Source of the DNA: an uncultured Streptomyces sp.
GTDB lineage: Bacteria; Actinomycetota; Actinomycetes; Streptomycetales; Streptomycetaceae
Reading direction: 5' to 3'
Length of the DNA stretch: 64,000 nucleotides
NCBI RefSeq assembly: GCF_947488945.1
Contig: NZ_CANLBS010000021.1
Location: forward strand, 84,589 to 148,588
Under the pieces are notes generated by a model, which saw only the letters and a list, made by a program, of their open reading frames with translations, did not search any database and was not told where the DNA came from. Positions 45,067-53,885 of the stretch are shown here, piece after piece. The number at the start of each line of letters is the position of its first letter. Position 1 is the stretch's first letter. A program made the translations under genes and the position numbers.

Positions 45067-45291
45067 GTGCACCAGGAAGCCTCCGCCCCCGCCTCCGGCG
45101 CCCCCGTCTCCCCCGCACCGACCGCCGTCCCGGCCCCGCCCGGCGCAAGCGGCCCGCCGGACCACCTCACGACGACGATCGAAAAGGGCTCGTTCTGCCT
45201 CGCCCGGTGCAGTTGCGGCTGGTCGGGCCCCGCCCGCCGGTCCCGCGACAAGGCCCGCACGGACGCCGAGGAGCACCGCACCCGGCGGTGA
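45067..45291 (+). CDS. Small protein with CSCGW motif
   Basis: A 74-residue cytoplasmic protein: a Pro/Ala-rich leader then EKGSFCLARCSCGWSGPARR and KARTDAEEH. Three cysteines spaced C-x3-C-x-C and a terminal histidine might bind a metal. The GTG start at 45067 follows GGGCAG, a weak ribosome site. Conserved-looking compact core; no known family recognised. Confidence 0.6.
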   Translation: MHQEASAPASGAPVSPAPTAVPAPPGASGPPDHLTTTIEKGSFCLARCSCGWSGPARRSRDKARTDAEEHRTRR

Positions 45292-45517
45292 CGGGCCGGC
45301 GTGACGGCGTACGTACCGGGGCTCGCGGTGCCACGGGCTGCCGGCCTCCTCGGCGGCGGCACGGGACATCACCCCTCCGCGGCGCCATGACACGGGCCGC
45401 CGCCCGCTTCCGGGGCGCCGGGGCGCCCGCTTCCGTGGCCGGACGCGCGGGAGCGGGCCGCGCCGTGTGCGCGACCCGCTCCCGTCCTGCGTCCCGTCCC
45501 GCGTGCCGGCTCCGGCC

Positions 45518-46255
45518 TCAGGCCGCCAGGTCCTTCTCGCCGATCCCGCCCGCGCCGCCGCTGCCCGGCCGCGGCTCGGGGATGCCCCGCGGGTCGCCGT
45601 GACCCCCGGCGGCCACCGGAGCCTGCGCCCGTCGTGACCGTACGAGCACGCCCGCCCGGCCGGACCGGGCGACGGCCGCGACCAGCGGGGTCAGCAGCGC
45701 CATGGCGAGCGGGGCGAGCAGCAGCGCCACGGCCGTACCGAGGGCGAGACCGCCGATGACGTCGGTCGGGTAGTGCACACCCATGTAGACGCGGCAGAAA
45801 CCCTCCACGAAGGCCAGCGCGAGCGCGGCGAACCCGAACCTCCGGTGCGCGACGAAGACGCCGACCGCCAGCGCCATGGCCATGGTCGCGTGGTCGCTGA
45901 CGAAAGAGAAGTCGGTCTTCCCCGCGACCAGCACGTCGAGACCCTCGTGGTCGACGAACGGACGGGGGCGTTCCACGAACCCGCGGATGGGGATGTTCAC
46001 CAGCAGGGCGATGCCCGCGGCCAGCGGCGCCCAGACCATCGCGGCGACCGCGCCGACCGAGTCCTCCAGCGAGCCCCGCCGGCGGACGCTCCACCAGCAC
46101 CACAGGACCACCAGGACCATCGCGCACATGATCCCGTACTCACCGACGAACTCCATGACCCGGTCGAACCAGGTGGGGGCGGCCTTCGCGAGGCCGTTGA
46201 TGTCGTAGAGCAGGCTGACGTCGGGGTTCGACCCTTCGAGTGCGAGTCCAGCCAT
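45518..46255 (-). CDS. PAP2-family membrane phosphatase
   Basis: A 245-residue phosphatidic acid phosphatase-type enzyme with about five helices. The catalytic motif is complete: RGFVERPRPF (first block), SFVSDHATMAMA (second, histidine) and YMGVHYPTDVIGG (third, arginine replaced by the FCRVYMGVH context, catalytic His present). It probably dephosphorylates a lipid phosphate such as undecaprenyl pyrophosphate or phosphatidic acid. The 310-bp gap to the next upstream gene (46256-46565) shows nothing I recognise. Confidence 0.88.
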   Translation of the reverse strand: MAGLALEGSNPDVSLLYDINGLAKAAPTWFDRVMEFVGEYGIMCAMVLVVLWCWWSVRRRGSLEDSVGAVAAMVWAPLAAGIALLVNIPIRGFVERPRPFVDHEGLDVLVAGKTDFSFVSDHATMAMALAVGVFVAHRRFGFAALALAFVEGFCRVYMGVHYPTDVIGGLALGTAVALLLAPLAMALLTPLVAAVARSGRAGVLVRSRRAQAPVAAGGHGDPRGIPEPRPGSGGAGGIGEKDLAA

Positions 46256-46565
46256 CTGCCGCGGCCCCTTGCCTTGTCTGCTGCCGCGGCGCGCGTCCGT
46301 GCGCGCCGCACTTGGTCGTACCCCCGTGGTTCGGTGCGATCCCTGTACCGCGTGACAGCGGCGCCCGCATCAGCGCGCGCACCACCGTCGTCCGGGCACC
46401 GACGCATGGTCAGTGCGCGTTCTGCCCCAGTCCAGGGAACGGCCTGACGCTCCCGCCGGTTCCGTACTCCACCGAATGATCACCAGGACGTTATCGAAGA
46501 GTGACTCATCGTCGCAGCTCAGGGCCTGGGGCTCACGCAGAGTTCCGGCCATCGCCGACGCCCCG

Positions 46566-47570
46566 TCAGGCTTCCGGAAGGTCGGTCGGCAGCGCCGCCG
46601 CCCCGTCCTTGGTGACCCGGGTCGCGCCGAAGTAGTCGGGCGTGTCGATCTTGTCGAACCTGATCACGGCCCCCGTGTACGGAGCGTTGATCATGTACCC
46701 GCCCCCAACATAGAGCCCGACGTGGTGGATGGCCCGTGAATTGCTGAGATCGTCCGAGAAGAACACCAGGTCGCCCGGGAGCAGTTGGTCGCGCGAGGGG
46801 TGCGGACCTGCGTTGTACTGGTCGTTGGCGACGCGGGGCAGCTCGATGTCCACCGTGCGGTAGGCGGCCTGCGTCAGCCCCGAGCAGTCGAACCGTCCGC
46901 CCTGGTCAGCGGTGCCGTTGCCGCCCCACAGATAGGGCGTGCCGAGCTTCTCCTGCGCGAAGTAGATCGCCCCGGCCGCCTGCTGCGAGGGCTGGACGCG
47001 GCCTACCGGAGCGGCGAAGCTCTTCTCCAGCGACCGGATGATCTTGACGTAGTTCTGCGTCTCCGAGATGGCCGGAACTCCACCCGCCCGGATCACCCGG
47101 TACGCCCCGGCGTTGTACGCGGCCAGCATGTTGTTCGTCGGATCGCCCGGCACGTCCTTCACGTACCCGGCCAGCTCGCAGTCGTACGAGGCGGCCGAGG
47201 GAATCGCGTCCGCCGGGTCCCAGACGTCCCGGTCGCCGTCCTTGTCCCCGTCGATGCCGTGGGTGGCCCAGGTGCCCGGGATGAACTGCGCGATCCCCTG
47301 CGCCGCCGCGTGACTCTGCGCCCGCGGGTTCCAGCCGCTCTCCTGGTAGAGCTGCGCCGCGAGGAGCGCCGGATTGATCGCGGGGCAGAGGGCGCCCCAC
47401 TTCTGCACCAACGGCTGGTACCGGGCCGGTACCGCCCCCTTCGCCAAGCCCACCGACCCGCCCGCACCACCGACGCCCGCGGCGGCGGAGTACGTGCCGA
47501 CGACGAGCAGCCCGACGAAGCACAGGCACAGCCCGATTCCACCGCCGACGAACCACCAGTATTTCCGCAC
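46566..47570 (-). CDS. Bifunctional lytic transglycosylase / NlpC-P60 peptidase
   Basis: A 334-residue cell-wall hydrolase with one N-terminal transmembrane helix (FVGGGIGLCLCFVGLLVVG). The SLT domain (about 60-190) has catalytic Glu in LYQESGWNP and GIAQFIPGTWATHG. The NlpC/P60 domain (about 205-320) has catalytic Cys in RFDCSGLTQ and His in AIHHVGLYVGGG. This two-domain design is typical of VirB1-like enzymes of Gram-positive type IV secretion systems. That matters because a T4SS-like operon lies 8 kb away. GTG 47570 has a purine-rich ribosome site; ATG 47603 is an alternative start. Confidence 0.9.
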   Translation of the reverse strand: MRKYWWFVGGGIGLCLCFVGLLVVGTYSAAAGVGGAGGSVGLAKGAVPARYQPLVQKWGALCPAINPALLAAQLYQESGWNPRAQSHAAAQGIAQFIPGTWATHGIDGDKDGDRDVWDPADAIPSAASYDCELAGYVKDVPGDPTNNMLAAYNAGAYRVIRAGGVPAISETQNYVKIIRSLEKSFAAPVGRVQPSQQAAGAIYFAQEKLGTPYLWGGNGTADQGGRFDCSGLTQAAYRTVDIELPRVANDQYNAGPHPSRDQLLPGDLVFFSDDLSNSRAIHHVGLYVGGGYMINAPYTGAVIRFDKIDTPDYFGATRVTKDGAAALPTDLPEA

Positions 47571-47671
47571 CCCCCAACCATCCCCCACGCGGGGCAGGTT
47601 CATGGGTGGTTTCGAGGGTGTGTACGAAGCGTTCGAGGCATCGGGGGCTCACACCGGCCACTGAATCTCCG

Positions 47672-48220
47672 TCAGGACGCTCCCGCCGACCAGTGGTCGG
47701 AGCGGACGTTGGGCCGAGGCAGCGGGTACACGCCCTCGTACGCGGGCCCGTTCGGCTTCGAGGCGGACCCGGACACCTCCGACTCCCGGACACACGGAGT
47801 GTCCGCCTCCAGGAACGCCTGCCCGTGACCGCGGAAACTCACGCTGACGCCGAAGCCGCCGGACTGCGCGTACACCGCCGGGAACTCCTCGTCCCGGTTG
47901 TGCGCCTTGATCGTGTAGTCGGCGTCCCGCCAGTACCTCTCCACCTGGGCCAGGAATTCCGACCGCCGCTCGGCCGACACGATCGTCATCACGGTGCGCC
48001 GCCGCGTCACGTCGCAACTACCGGTGGTGGTCGGCCCGTGCGCCCACTGCACCTCGGGATCGATCGCCCTCAGCACGTCGTCGAGCATCGCGTCGGACCG
48101 CTCGGCCGCCTCCTGCATGTCCATCGCCGATTCCTTCCCCGGCTGCGCCCCGTCCGCGCAGCCGGCCAGTGCCAGACCGAACGCCAACGCCACGGCCACC
48201 GTACGGAGCGTTCGCCTCAT
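47672..48220 (-). CDS. Lipoprotein A, downstream partner of hydrolase 1
   Basis: A 182-residue lipoprotein with lipobox LAGC (Cys21). The mature part is an alpha+beta domain whose core HGPTTTGSC.VTRRRTVMTIVS is almost identical to lipoprotein B at 50961-51518. Both end in a PRPN...SD.WSA motif. Its ATG overlaps the stop of the hydrolase gene as ATGA, so production is coupled. No known family recognised. The arrangement (secreted-type hydrolase followed by overlapping lipoprotein) is what one expects of an effector and its surface-anchored immunity partner. This is inference. Confidence 0.8.
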   Translation of the reverse strand: MRRTLRTVAVALAFGLALAGCADGAQPGKESAMDMQEAAERSDAMLDDVLRAIDPEVQWAHGPTTTGSCDVTRRRTVMTIVSAERRSEFLAQVERYWRDADYTIKAHNRDEEFPAVYAQSGGFGVSVSFRGHGQAFLEADTPCVRESEVSGSASKPNGPAYEGVYPLPRPNVRSDHWSAGAS

Positions 48221-50730
48221 CGCTGTTCCTCAATCCTGAGATGGCTGGAGTTCCCCGACACGATCAGGGCAATGCTGTCGGCCGACACCGCGTCGCGCAC
48301 CGGGTCGAAGTACTGCGAGTGCGCCTCACCGCTGAGTCCGTTCCCGCTGATCACCGGCGGACCGGGATCGACCGGGAACCGCCGCGCGCCGAACGCCTTG
48401 CTCGCCGGATCCTTCCCGAACCAGAGGTCGTCGTCGCCCGGATCGGCCAGATCACCGGCCAGATAGGCGCCCGCCGGCCCGAGGATCAGACCGGCCGACC
48501 CGACCGCCACCTGCGTCTTCGACGGCAGCTTCGTCACCGGGTCGTTGGCCGCCGAGCCCACGAACACGTGCCCGGCGCCCACCCCGAGATCCACCGCGTG
48601 GTCCGCCCCGACACCCGGACTGCCGACGAGGATGATGTCGTCGACCCCCGGAATCCCGCCCAGCCGCTGCGCCGCCGCCCCCACGGTCCGGGAGCCGTAG
48701 GAGTGCCCGATCGCCGTGAAGTGCGGGTCCTTGACCTTACTGGTGGCGGTGAGCCCGCTCCAGAAGTCGTTGTACGCGGCGCCGCCCTTCTCCGCCCTGG
48801 CGGTCCCCATGATGGCGAAGTAACCGGCCACCCCGCCGTCGCCGGGGAGCTGCGGGGCGTCGTACCCCAGCCAGACGATGGAGGCGCTGGAACTGTCGTA
48901 CCCCTGCGCGCCGATCGCGGTGTCCCTGGCCCGCTTCAGGTCGTTCTTCGCGAACTCCTCGTCCAGGGACGTGTTCAGCCCCGGCACGTACGCCGACACG
49001 TTCCGCGAGAGATCGGGGTTCCCGTACGAGACGATCGCCCGGCCGTTGCCCTCGTCCCCGATGCCGAGCAGGAACATCGGCGGCTGCGACCCCTGCTTGA
49101 GCTGCCGGTCGATCTCCTTCAGGCCGGCCAGCATCGTCTGCGACTTCTTGTCCTTCCGGCCCTCCAGCCTGGCGATCAGATCCTGGAGGTTCTGCCGGTT
49201 CGCCCGGTCCCGCACGTCGGCGGGTATCCCGTCGAGGTTGCCGATCCGGTCCGGCAGCAGTTCGAGATACCGGTCGCGGTCGCCCTGGCTGAGCCCGTCC
49301 CACCACCCCTTGCGCCCGGCCGCGCTGCCGTTCACCGGGATCCGGTCGGCGAGGTACTGACGCTCCTGCGCCCGCACCTCCGCCCCGACCCGGGTGCCCG
49401 AGCCCGGCAGGCCCATGTCCCCGACACCGACACCGCCGGAGGCGTCGACCCACTCCCCCACGGCCCCCGCCCAGTCCCCCCCGGTCCACTTGGCGCCAGC
49501 GCCACGGGTGTCCTTCGACCACTGGTCGCCGAGGCCGGTGAGGCTCTCCACGGGGTTCAGAACCGTCTTCACCGCACCCTCGACGTCGCCCCAGAGCCCG
49601 TCGCCGACCAGGCCGTCGAAGAATCCGCCACGGCTCCCGCCCCCGGAACCGCCGGAGGGGCGCGCCACTTGGGCGTGCTGGGGGACGGTGTCGTCGTCTT
49701 CGGGGGCGCCGGTGGTGGTGCCGGTCGAGCTGGTGGTGCCGGTGGAGCCGGTGGTACTGGTGCCGGTGGAGCCGCCGGTGGTGCTGGTGCCGGTGGAGCC
49801 GCCGGTGGTACTGGTGCCGGTGGAGCCGCCGGTGGTACTGGTGCCGGTGGAGCCGCCGGTGGTGCTGGTACCACTGGTGGTGGTGCTACCGGTGGTGGTA
49901 CCGCCGTCGGCCGATCCGCCGCTGGCCGTCCCGCCGTCGGCCGTCCCGCCGCTGGCCGATCCGCCGCTGGCCGATCCGCCGCCAACTGTCCCGCCGCTGA
50001 CCGATCCGCCGCTGACCGATCCGCCGACGGTGCCGGCGTTCGGCTCCGTGCCGCCGCCCGCCACGGCGTCACCGCCCCGCGAGGAGCACCCACCGCCGGT
50101 CAGTTCGCAGATGGCGTTACGGATCTCGCCGGTGAGCTGGGTGCCCACTCCCGTGGCCGACATCGCGCCCACCAGGGCCACGACGACAAGGACCATCCCC
50201 AGGTACTCCAGGGCACTCTGTCCACGGTCCCGCGCCCGCGCCATCAGCCCGGCGATGTCGAACGGCTTCGATAAGTCGCGCTCGTCACACGCGAGGGCGA
50301 ACCATCTACGCGCGTCGCTACGCAGGAGAAGAACAAGAACCGCGACCGGCATCACCAGGTGCGGAACGCCCGGCCCGCCCTCGCCAACGCTGAGGGCCGA
50401 CACGGCTCCGAGCACGAGCCAGACGTGGACCGCGATGAGCCCCCACCGGATCCAGCGGCCCCCGGTACGTACGTACAGCGACAACGCCAGCCCGACGAAC
50501 CCCGGCAGCGCCGCGTACAGCACCATCCCGAGCAGCCGCCCGTCCACCGCGTCCACGGAGGACGCGAGGGCGAGCACATTGACGACACCGACGATCGTCA
50601 CGACGAACAACAGGCGGACGAGAACCAGTACGGCCTGCAGCGCCCTCGGCAGCGAGCGCGGCCCCAAAGGTTCCGCTACACCATCTGGTGCGCCGTCACC
50701 CAGGACTACGAGTTCTCGTATGCCAGACAC
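48217..50730 (-). CDS. Hydrolase 1: membrane and pilin-like head, Gly/Ser/Thr linker, alpha/beta hydrolase
   Basis: An 837-residue multi-part protein. Residues 25-150 hold about four transmembrane helices. Around residue 180 is DRGQSALEYLGMVLVVVALVG, which resembles a class III prepilin/TadE-type signal. Residues about 215-345 are a Gly/Ser/Thr linker with STGTSTTGG repeats. Residues about 440-835 are a DUF1023-type alpha/beta hydrolase with nucleophile IGHSYGSRTVG and a histidine in EAHSQYF. This C-terminal domain is homologous to hydrolase 2. GTG 50730 was chosen for its GGGGGA ribosome site. Lipoprotein A overlaps its end. Substrate unknown (lipid or ester likely). Confidence 0.8.
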   Translation of the reverse strand: MSGIRELVVLGDGAPDGVAEPLGPRSLPRALQAVLVLVRLLFVVTIVGVVNVLALASSVDAVDGRLLGMVLYAALPGFVGLALSLYVRTGGRWIRWGLIAVHVWLVLGAVSALSVGEGGPGVPHLVMPVAVLVLLLRSDARRWFALACDERDLSKPFDIAGLMARARDRGQSALEYLGMVLVVVALVGAMSATGVGTQLTGEIRNAICELTGGGCSSRGGDAVAGGGTEPNAGTVGGSVSGGSVSGGTVGGGSASGGSASGGTADGGTASGGSADGGTTTGSTTTSGTSTTGGSTGTSTTGGSTGTSTTGGSTGTSTTGGSTGTSTTGSTGTTSSTGTTTGAPEDDDTVPQHAQVARPSGGSGGGSRGGFFDGLVGDGLWGDVEGAVKTVLNPVESLTGLGDQWSKDTRGAGAKWTGGDWAGAVGEWVDASGGVGVGDMGLPGSGTRVGAEVRAQERQYLADRIPVNGSAAGRKGWWDGLSQGDRDRYLELLPDRIGNLDGIPADVRDRANRQNLQDLIARLEGRKDKKSQTMLAGLKEIDRQLKQGSQPPMFLLGIGDEGNGRAIVSYGNPDLSRNVSAYVPGLNTSLDEEFAKNDLKRARDTAIGAQGYDSSSASIVWLGYDAPQLPGDGGVAGYFAIMGTARAEKGGAAYNDFWSGLTATSKVKDPHFTAIGHSYGSRTVGAAAQRLGGIPGVDDIILVGSPGVGADHAVDLGVGAGHVFVGSAANDPVTKLPSKTQVAVGSAGLILGPAGAYLAGDLADPGDDDLWFGKDPASKAFGARRFPVDPGPPVISGNGLSGEAHSQYFDPVRDAVSADSIALIVSGNSSHLRIEEQR
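49750..49870. repeat. 27-nt tandem repeats encoding the hydrolase 1 linker
   Basis: The element TGCCGGTGGA recurs at 49761, 49788, 49815 and 49842, a strict 27-nt period. It encodes nine-residue STGTSTTGG units on the minus strand. Copy number is likely to vary between strains. Confidence 0.85.
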
Positions 50731-50960
50731 GTGGGGTCCCCCAGCTGCTGAATGGGCGCGGTGGCAGGCCGCCACGACACTCAGACCACCACACCGGCCC
50801 CACCCCCGGCATGGGCCCCAGGACCCAATTGGAGACTCAAACTCGCCGCCCGCCTACGGAGTTGAGGCGGAACCGGGCATACACCTCAACTCCAGAGGAC
50901 CCACCCCAGCCCTCCTCATCCCGCCCTCCCGGCTCCACCTCTCCTCACCTCTCGCCGCGC

Positions 50961-51518
50961 TCAGACCTTCGTGGCGGACCAGAAGTCGGAGTGAATGTTG
51001 GGCCGAGGAATGTTCTCCATGCCCTCGTAGGAGGGCGTATTGGGCTTACTAGCGGAATCAGCGACTTCGGAGTACTTGACGCAGGGGCTGTCGACCTGGA
51101 AGAAAACCTGCCCTTCGCCTCCGACGCGGAGCGTCACACGAAAACCCTCTTTCGTCTTTGCGTAAATCGCAGGGAATTCCGCACTGTCATTTACGGCATC
51201 AATTACGTAACCATCTTTACGCCACTGCCGATCAACGACTCCAAGAAGATTTCCGCGACGCTCCGACGAAACGATGGTCATCACCGTGCGCCTGCGCGTA
51301 ACTTCACAGCTTCCCGTAGTAGTCGGCCCATGCGTCCACCGAATTACTGGACTAATTTCACGAATAACGGAGTCCAAAATCCCGTCCGCCTGCTCGGCTG
51401 CACTTTGCATGTCCATTTGGACCCTCGAACCTCCCACCACGGTTGTCGAATTGGTACAACCAGACGTAACACACAGGGCCATCAAAAGTGGAGATAGCAA
51501 CCATGACCATCGCCTCAC
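50961..51518 (-). CDS. Lipoprotein B, downstream partner of hydrolase 2
   Basis: A 185-residue lipoprotein with lipobox TSGC (Cys21) and a domain paralogous to lipoprotein A (HGPTTTGSCEVTRRRTVMTI; PRPNIHSDFWSA). The GTG start overlaps the hydrolase 2 stop as GTGA. Its DNA is visibly poorer in GC than neighbours, with many A/T third positions, suggesting recent acquisition or unusual selection. The 230-bp gap 50731-50960 towards hydrolase 1 holds no gene I can support. Candidate immunity protein by position only. Confidence 0.8.
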   Translation of the reverse strand: MRRWSWLLSPLLMALCVTSGCTNSTTVVGGSRVQMDMQSAAEQADGILDSVIREISPVIRWTHGPTTTGSCEVTRRRTVMTIVSSERRGNLLGVVDRQWRKDGYVIDAVNDSAEFPAIYAKTKEGFRVTLRVGGEGQVFFQVDSPCVKYSEVADSASKPNTPSYEGMENIPRPNIHSDFWSATKV

Positions 51519-53284
51519 CGATACACCTCTCTTTGGATCTGATCCGACTTATTAGTGATGATGAAGGAAATATTCCCGACCGATACAGGATCCGCCTGCA
51601 GGTCAAAATAGTTCGAATGAGCCTTAAGGGAGGGGAACGTAGGCCCATCCCCTACCTGAAACCTCCGCGCACCAAAAGCCTGACTCGCGGGATCTTTGCC
51701 AAACCAAATATCGTCCCCAGCGGGGTCAACAATTGCTCCTGCCGGGGAGCCTTGAAGTAGCCCGGAAAGAGACGCAGCCTCGACGCCCGTCGGCATTTTC
51801 GTCACGATGTCATTTTCCGCCGCTCCGACGAACACGTGATCCCTCCCCACTCGCAAATCCTCGGCGCGATCGACCCCAACCCCAGGGCTCCCCACGAGCA
51901 CGATGTCGTCAACCCCGGGGATTCCGTCCTCCTCCTGAGTGGCCGCGCCCACCGTTCGGGATCCGTACGAGTGCCCGATCGCGGTCAGGTGCGGGTCGTC
52001 ATGCTCGTTCGTCGCGGCGATCCCCTCCATGAAGCCGTAGAAAGCCGTGCCTCCCTTCTCCGCTCGCCCGGTACCCGTGACGGCCAAGCTCGACCATCCG
52101 TCCACGAGTTGCGGAGCGTCGTACCCCAGCCATGCGATGGAAGCCGTGGACGGGTCGATGTCACGCGCGTTGATTGCCGTATCTCGGGCCCGCTTCAGAT
52201 CGTCCCTGGCGAATCCCTCGTCCAACGCCGTGTTCAGGCCCGGCACGTACGCGGCGACGTTCTTCGACGCATCGGGGTTTCCGTACGAGACGATGGCCCG
52301 TCCGTTGCCCTGGTCACCGATTCCCAGGAGATACATCGGCGGGTCGCCCGGCTTGGGGACGGCGAGCAGTTGGCGTTCGATCTCCTGGAGCGCGGCGAGT
52401 TGGGTCCGGGACGTGTCGTCGTCGCGGCCTTCGAGTTTCCCGATGAGCAGCTGGAGATTGTCCCTGTTCGCGGTGTCACGGACGAGCGCGGGGATTCCGT
52501 CGAGGTTGCCGATCACATCGGGATAGACGGCGAGATACTCCTCGCGCCGTTCCTGGCTCAGTCCGTTCCACCAGCCCTTGCGCTCGGCCGGAGTACCGTC
52601 GAACGGGATGTTGTCGCGGAGGTAGGCGTCGGCCGCGATCCGTACCGCTGACGCGTCGGCGGCGGTATCCGTCCAGACACTGTCGGGGACCGCGAGCCCG
52701 GCTTCCGCCCTCAGGTCCCGCAGGATGCGGCCGAACTCCCAGTCGGTCTCCGCCGCCGTCCGCAGGGCGCGGGCGATCCGGTCCGCGATGTCCTGGGCCG
52801 CGGTCTGGTTCGGGTTGGCCGCCACCAGCCCATGCATCGGGGTGGTGATCCCGGGGTAGCCGTCGCCCCATGCGGTACCACCCCGCAGCGGCCGGCCGTC
52901 GGCCAGCGCCTCCCCGCCGGACGGGTAGGTCACCGACCCGTCCGCGTGCACCGTGAACTTCAGGGCCGCGGCTTCGTCCAGTGCGGACCGGACGGCGTGC
53001 TGCTGGGTACGTACCTCGTGCGCCAGGCTGTTCAGCAGCGACCGGACCAGGCCAGTCTCGGTGTACACGTACTGGAAGTTGCGGGCGAGCCGCTTCATGC
53101 GGGCCAGCGCCGCGTCCACCGCCTCTCCCCGCTGCGTCTCCTGCAGACCGCCCTTCATCTGTCCGACCAACCGGTCCCGCGCCGCGTCGGCCCTGTTGCT
53201 GATCCGCCCCCATCCGTCGGCCGCACCGTCGAGCTCCCCGCACTGCACCTTCAGCAAGCGGCCCCAGCTGAGCGGTGCGTTCAT
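51515..53284 (-). CDS. Hydrolase 2: WXG-like helical head and alpha/beta hydrolase
   Basis: A 589-residue protein. The first 120 residues are helical with a DGWGRIS turn, resembling WXG100/LXG-type secretion heads: CGELDGAADGWGRISNRADA. A spacer then leads to the alpha/beta hydrolase (about 200-580), with WWNGLSQERREEYLAVYP, nucleophile IGHSYGSRTVG and histidine in KAHSNYF. The catalytic domain closely follows hydrolase 1. ATG 53284 overlaps the upstream helical gene as ATGA, and lipoprotein B overlaps its end, giving a three-gene coupled module. The 3' part has lowered GC. Export is inferred from the head and context; no cleavable signal peptide is seen. Confidence 0.85.
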   Translation of the reverse strand: MNAPLSWGRLLKVQCGELDGAADGWGRISNRADAARDRLVGQMKGGLQETQRGEAVDAALARMKRLARNFQYVYTETGLVRSLLNSLAHEVRTQQHAVRSALDEAAALKFTVHADGSVTYPSGGEALADGRPLRGGTAWGDGYPGITTPMHGLVAANPNQTAAQDIADRIARALRTAAETDWEFGRILRDLRAEAGLAVPDSVWTDTAADASAVRIAADAYLRDNIPFDGTPAERKGWWNGLSQERREEYLAVYPDVIGNLDGIPALVRDTANRDNLQLLIGKLEGRDDDTSRTQLAALQEIERQLLAVPKPGDPPMYLLGIGDQGNGRAIVSYGNPDASKNVAAYVPGLNTALDEGFARDDLKRARDTAINARDIDPSTASIAWLGYDAPQLVDGWSSLAVTGTGRAEKGGTAFYGFMEGIAATNEHDDPHLTAIGHSYGSRTVGAATQEEDGIPGVDDIVLVGSPGVGVDRAEDLRVGRDHVFVGAAENDIVTKMPTGVEAASLSGLLQGSPAGAIVDPAGDDIWFGKDPASQAFGARRFQVGDGPTFPSLKAHSNYFDLQADPVSVGNISFIITNKSDQIQREVYR

Positions 53285-53694
53285 CGGCTGCCACCGGTGG
53301 TTTCGGCGCCACTGTCGATGCGGGCGAACGAGGAGCGGACCTGCTCGTTCGTTCCTCGCTGGGTACGCGCGACCTCCCGCAGATTGACGGCGAGCGCGGC
53401 GCACTCATCGGCGGCCGTCGCGATCCGCCGCTCCCAGGAGTCCCGCACTGCTGCCAGTTCGGTCAGCGCCACCAGCTCGCCCGCTCCGGCGAGCAGCCCC
53501 GCGTGCGCGGTCTCCAGTTCCGCACGGACGGGCCCCCACTGGGTACGCAGGCCGTCCGCACACACGGCTGCCCTCGACCAGGGCGCGTCACTGTGACGCA
53601 GGTCCGCTGCCCCCGGCCCCGTGCCGCCGTCACCCGGTGGCCCGGCGAGCTCTCGCAGCCCCTGCCGCCCCATCGGTTGTCCCACGACGCTCAT
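53281..53694 (-). CDS. WXG100-like helical protein
   Basis: A 137-residue protein, mostly two long helices with a turn, and a W near the middle (ALTELAAVRDSWERRIATAA). No signal peptide. Size and helical content resemble the small partner or chaperone proteins encoded before WXG/LXG-headed effectors. The ATG at 53694 is preceded by GGGTGAG. It overlaps hydrolase 2 as ATGA. Precise family not recognised. Confidence 0.72.
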   Translation of the reverse strand: MSVVGQPMGRQGLRELAGPPGDGGTGPGAADLRHSDAPWSRAAVCADGLRTQWGPVRAELETAHAGLLAGAGELVALTELAAVRDSWERRIATAADECAALAVNLREVARTQRGTNEQVRSSFARIDSGAETTGGSR

Positions 53695-53885
53695 TTCCAC
53701 TCACCCCGTTCGTCGTTCGTGGAGCGGACTGTGCCCGATCGTCCGGGACCGGTGGGACGGGGTGGAAACGGCGGCCCGGGGCTCCTGGCCGTGCGGCAGC
53801 GGGGTGGCACGGACGACACGCCGTACGCGGTTTCACCCGAACGATGGGCGCGGTTGGACGTACCTCCCCCGGCACGGGTGGGGGG

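Noticed and set aside
49750..49870. Repeats resembling a CRISPR array
   Set aside because: The 27-nt units are contiguous, without spacers, and encode a Gly/Ser/Thr linker in frame; no cas gene.
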